Assembly: GCF_024679245.1 (NCBI RefSeq)
Contig: NC_090176.1
Location: forward strand, 48,120,615-48,184,614
DNA from: Pseudorasbora parva
Taxonomy: Eukaryota; Chordata; Actinopteri; Cypriniformes; Gobionidae
DNA: 64,000 nucleotides
Direction: 5' to 3'
Shown piece by piece: positions 63,030 through 64,000 of this stretch (its first letter is position 1; the number at the start of each line of letters is the position of its first letter). Below the pieces are notes generated by a model. That model did not search any database. It had not been told where the DNA came from and was given only the letters and a program-made list of their open reading frames with translations. A program made the position numbers and the translations under genes.

Positions 63030-63290
63030 AAACTCAATCTGATGAGAAAAGACAAGAAAGGAAATGACGTAAGAGGAGAAGGGAAGAGAAGGAAATGAGA
63101 AGAGAAGAGAGTGGAGGATGAGAATTATCTTATGAGAGGGAACGAGAGGAAAAATTAGGAAAAACATAGGAAAGTTGCGTAAATTTGGGGAGATCTGAGA
63201 AAAATGAGAAGAGAAATGCAAGTAGAGGAGCAAAGAGGGATTATGAGTGGGAAAATTTTTTGAAATGTTTAGAGGAGAAAGGATGATGCC
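63030..63290 (+). repeat. degenerate purine-rich tract
   Basis: Phrases such as GAGAAGAGAAG and GGAAATGAGAAG recur. Purines prevail on the plus strand, the opposite bias to the tract at 6850-8640. Confidence 0.6.
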
Positions 63291-63399
63291 AAAATTAAAT
63301 TTTAGATTTATATCAAAATTAAATATCAAAAATTATAGGCTACTATATTATTGATATTAGTTAATGCAATATGGTGTATTTGTACATTGTATGTCATTA

Positions 63400-63780
63400 C
63401 TGGTTTTGTAGGAGGCTTTGTATGTAAACACAATCATGCCAATCAGGTACTTGAAACTGAATTGAGAACAGAAGAGATATAAAGAGATGAGACGAGGAGG
63501 ACAGTGTAGTTTCTGTCTGCTGTTAATCGTCTGGCGCTCCTCGTCTCGCGTCGGTCTCAGTTCTGAGACGCAGACAGACGGACGGAGGATGTTGAGAGGT
63601 AAAAGAGGAGAGAAAGAGAGAGAGCGAGCTAATGACCAGCTCTTATGCATCAGTGCTCGTACTAATGAGCTTCCAGGGAGAGAGAAAGAGCACGAGCCTG
63701 AGGATGTGAAGGTCCGGCCGTCTCTCCCCCACCGAGCTCTCTGCCTCCTCACTCTCAGGGAACCCCGAGTCCAGCCGCTA
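63400..63780. other. low-repeat island, possible conserved non-coding DNA
   Basis: Balanced composition with TTCTGAGACGCAGACAGACGG and AGCTAATGACCAGCTC. No exon found. Confidence 0.25.
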
Positions 63781-63782
63781 AT

Positions 63783-63807
63783 GAGAGAGAGACAGAGACG
63801 GAGAGAA

Positions 63808-63846
<39 letters not shown>

Positions 63847-63873
63847 GAGAGGCTTCAGTCCACCTGCCAGCCC

Positions 63874-63911
<38 letters not shown>
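63783..63911. repeat. GA array facing a CT array
   Basis: (GA)n around 63810-63842 and (CT)n around 63876-63911 are complementary and separated by about 33 bp, so the pair can fold. A G-run follows at 63921-63931. Confidence 0.93.
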
Positions 63912-63915
<4 letters not shown>

Positions 63916-64000
63916 GATGGTGGGGGGGGGGTCGGCTGCATTCCTCCACTCTTAATAATTTACATGGAATCGATTTCCTCCAGCACTTCCCTCACTCGTA

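Overview
This window looks like intergenic or intronic DNA from a teleost fish, most likely a cyprinid (carp/zebrafish group). The reasons are long CA/GT arrays, many short inverted-repeat DNA transposons of types common in cyprinid genomes, two Tc1 transposase relics, an L2-like LINE relic, and AT-rich, intron-like background. I recognise no complete host gene. Family names rest on recalled sequence signatures and visible structure (ends, target duplications, motifs), because no search could be run.

Layout. 1-1538: right part of a hAT-like element. 2655-6240: a 3.6-kb minisatellite of about 171 copies of a 21-bp unit. 6850-8640: a pyrimidine-rich tract ending in a CTCCT array. 10591-11488: a hAT-type element with an exact 8-bp target duplication. 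13280-14250: CA arrays mixed with a GGGGAC-type repeat. 15964-18483: a composite transposon with other elements nested inside. 22755-24335: a repeat carrying a direct-plus-inverted duplication. 24790-26052: several MITEs. 29282-31570: a MITE abutting an L2-like reverse-transcriptase relic. 32030-33402: an inverted-repeat element. 36390-40210: GGGGAC-type repeats, a 13-unit GT minisatellite, a TTAA-flanked element and AT/CA arrays. 41417-42378: a cluster of MITEs. 44279-45105: an ATCC/GTCT/ATCT array. 46390-50444: MITEs, a tRNA-like SINE and a TTAA-flanked element. 50636-52860: MITEs and a frameshifted Tc1 transposase. 54437-55595: CA minisatellite. 57218-62251: MITEs and a mosaic of two Tc1 families. 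62531-63950: GT, GA and CT arrays.

Between the repeats lie islands of low-repeat sequence rich in TAAT/ATTA motifs (for example 9310-10330, 14530-15960, 26190-27430, 35340-36080, 43370-44110, 53000-54060). They look like conserved non-coding regulatory DNA of a developmental locus, but that is an inference from texture, not from an alignment.

The only host-gene signal is on the minus strand: three short exon-like segments (48505-48547, 48197-48228 and 18680-18739) with good splice sites and one phase-compatible reading. If real, the window would be mostly large introns of a minus-strand gene I cannot identify.
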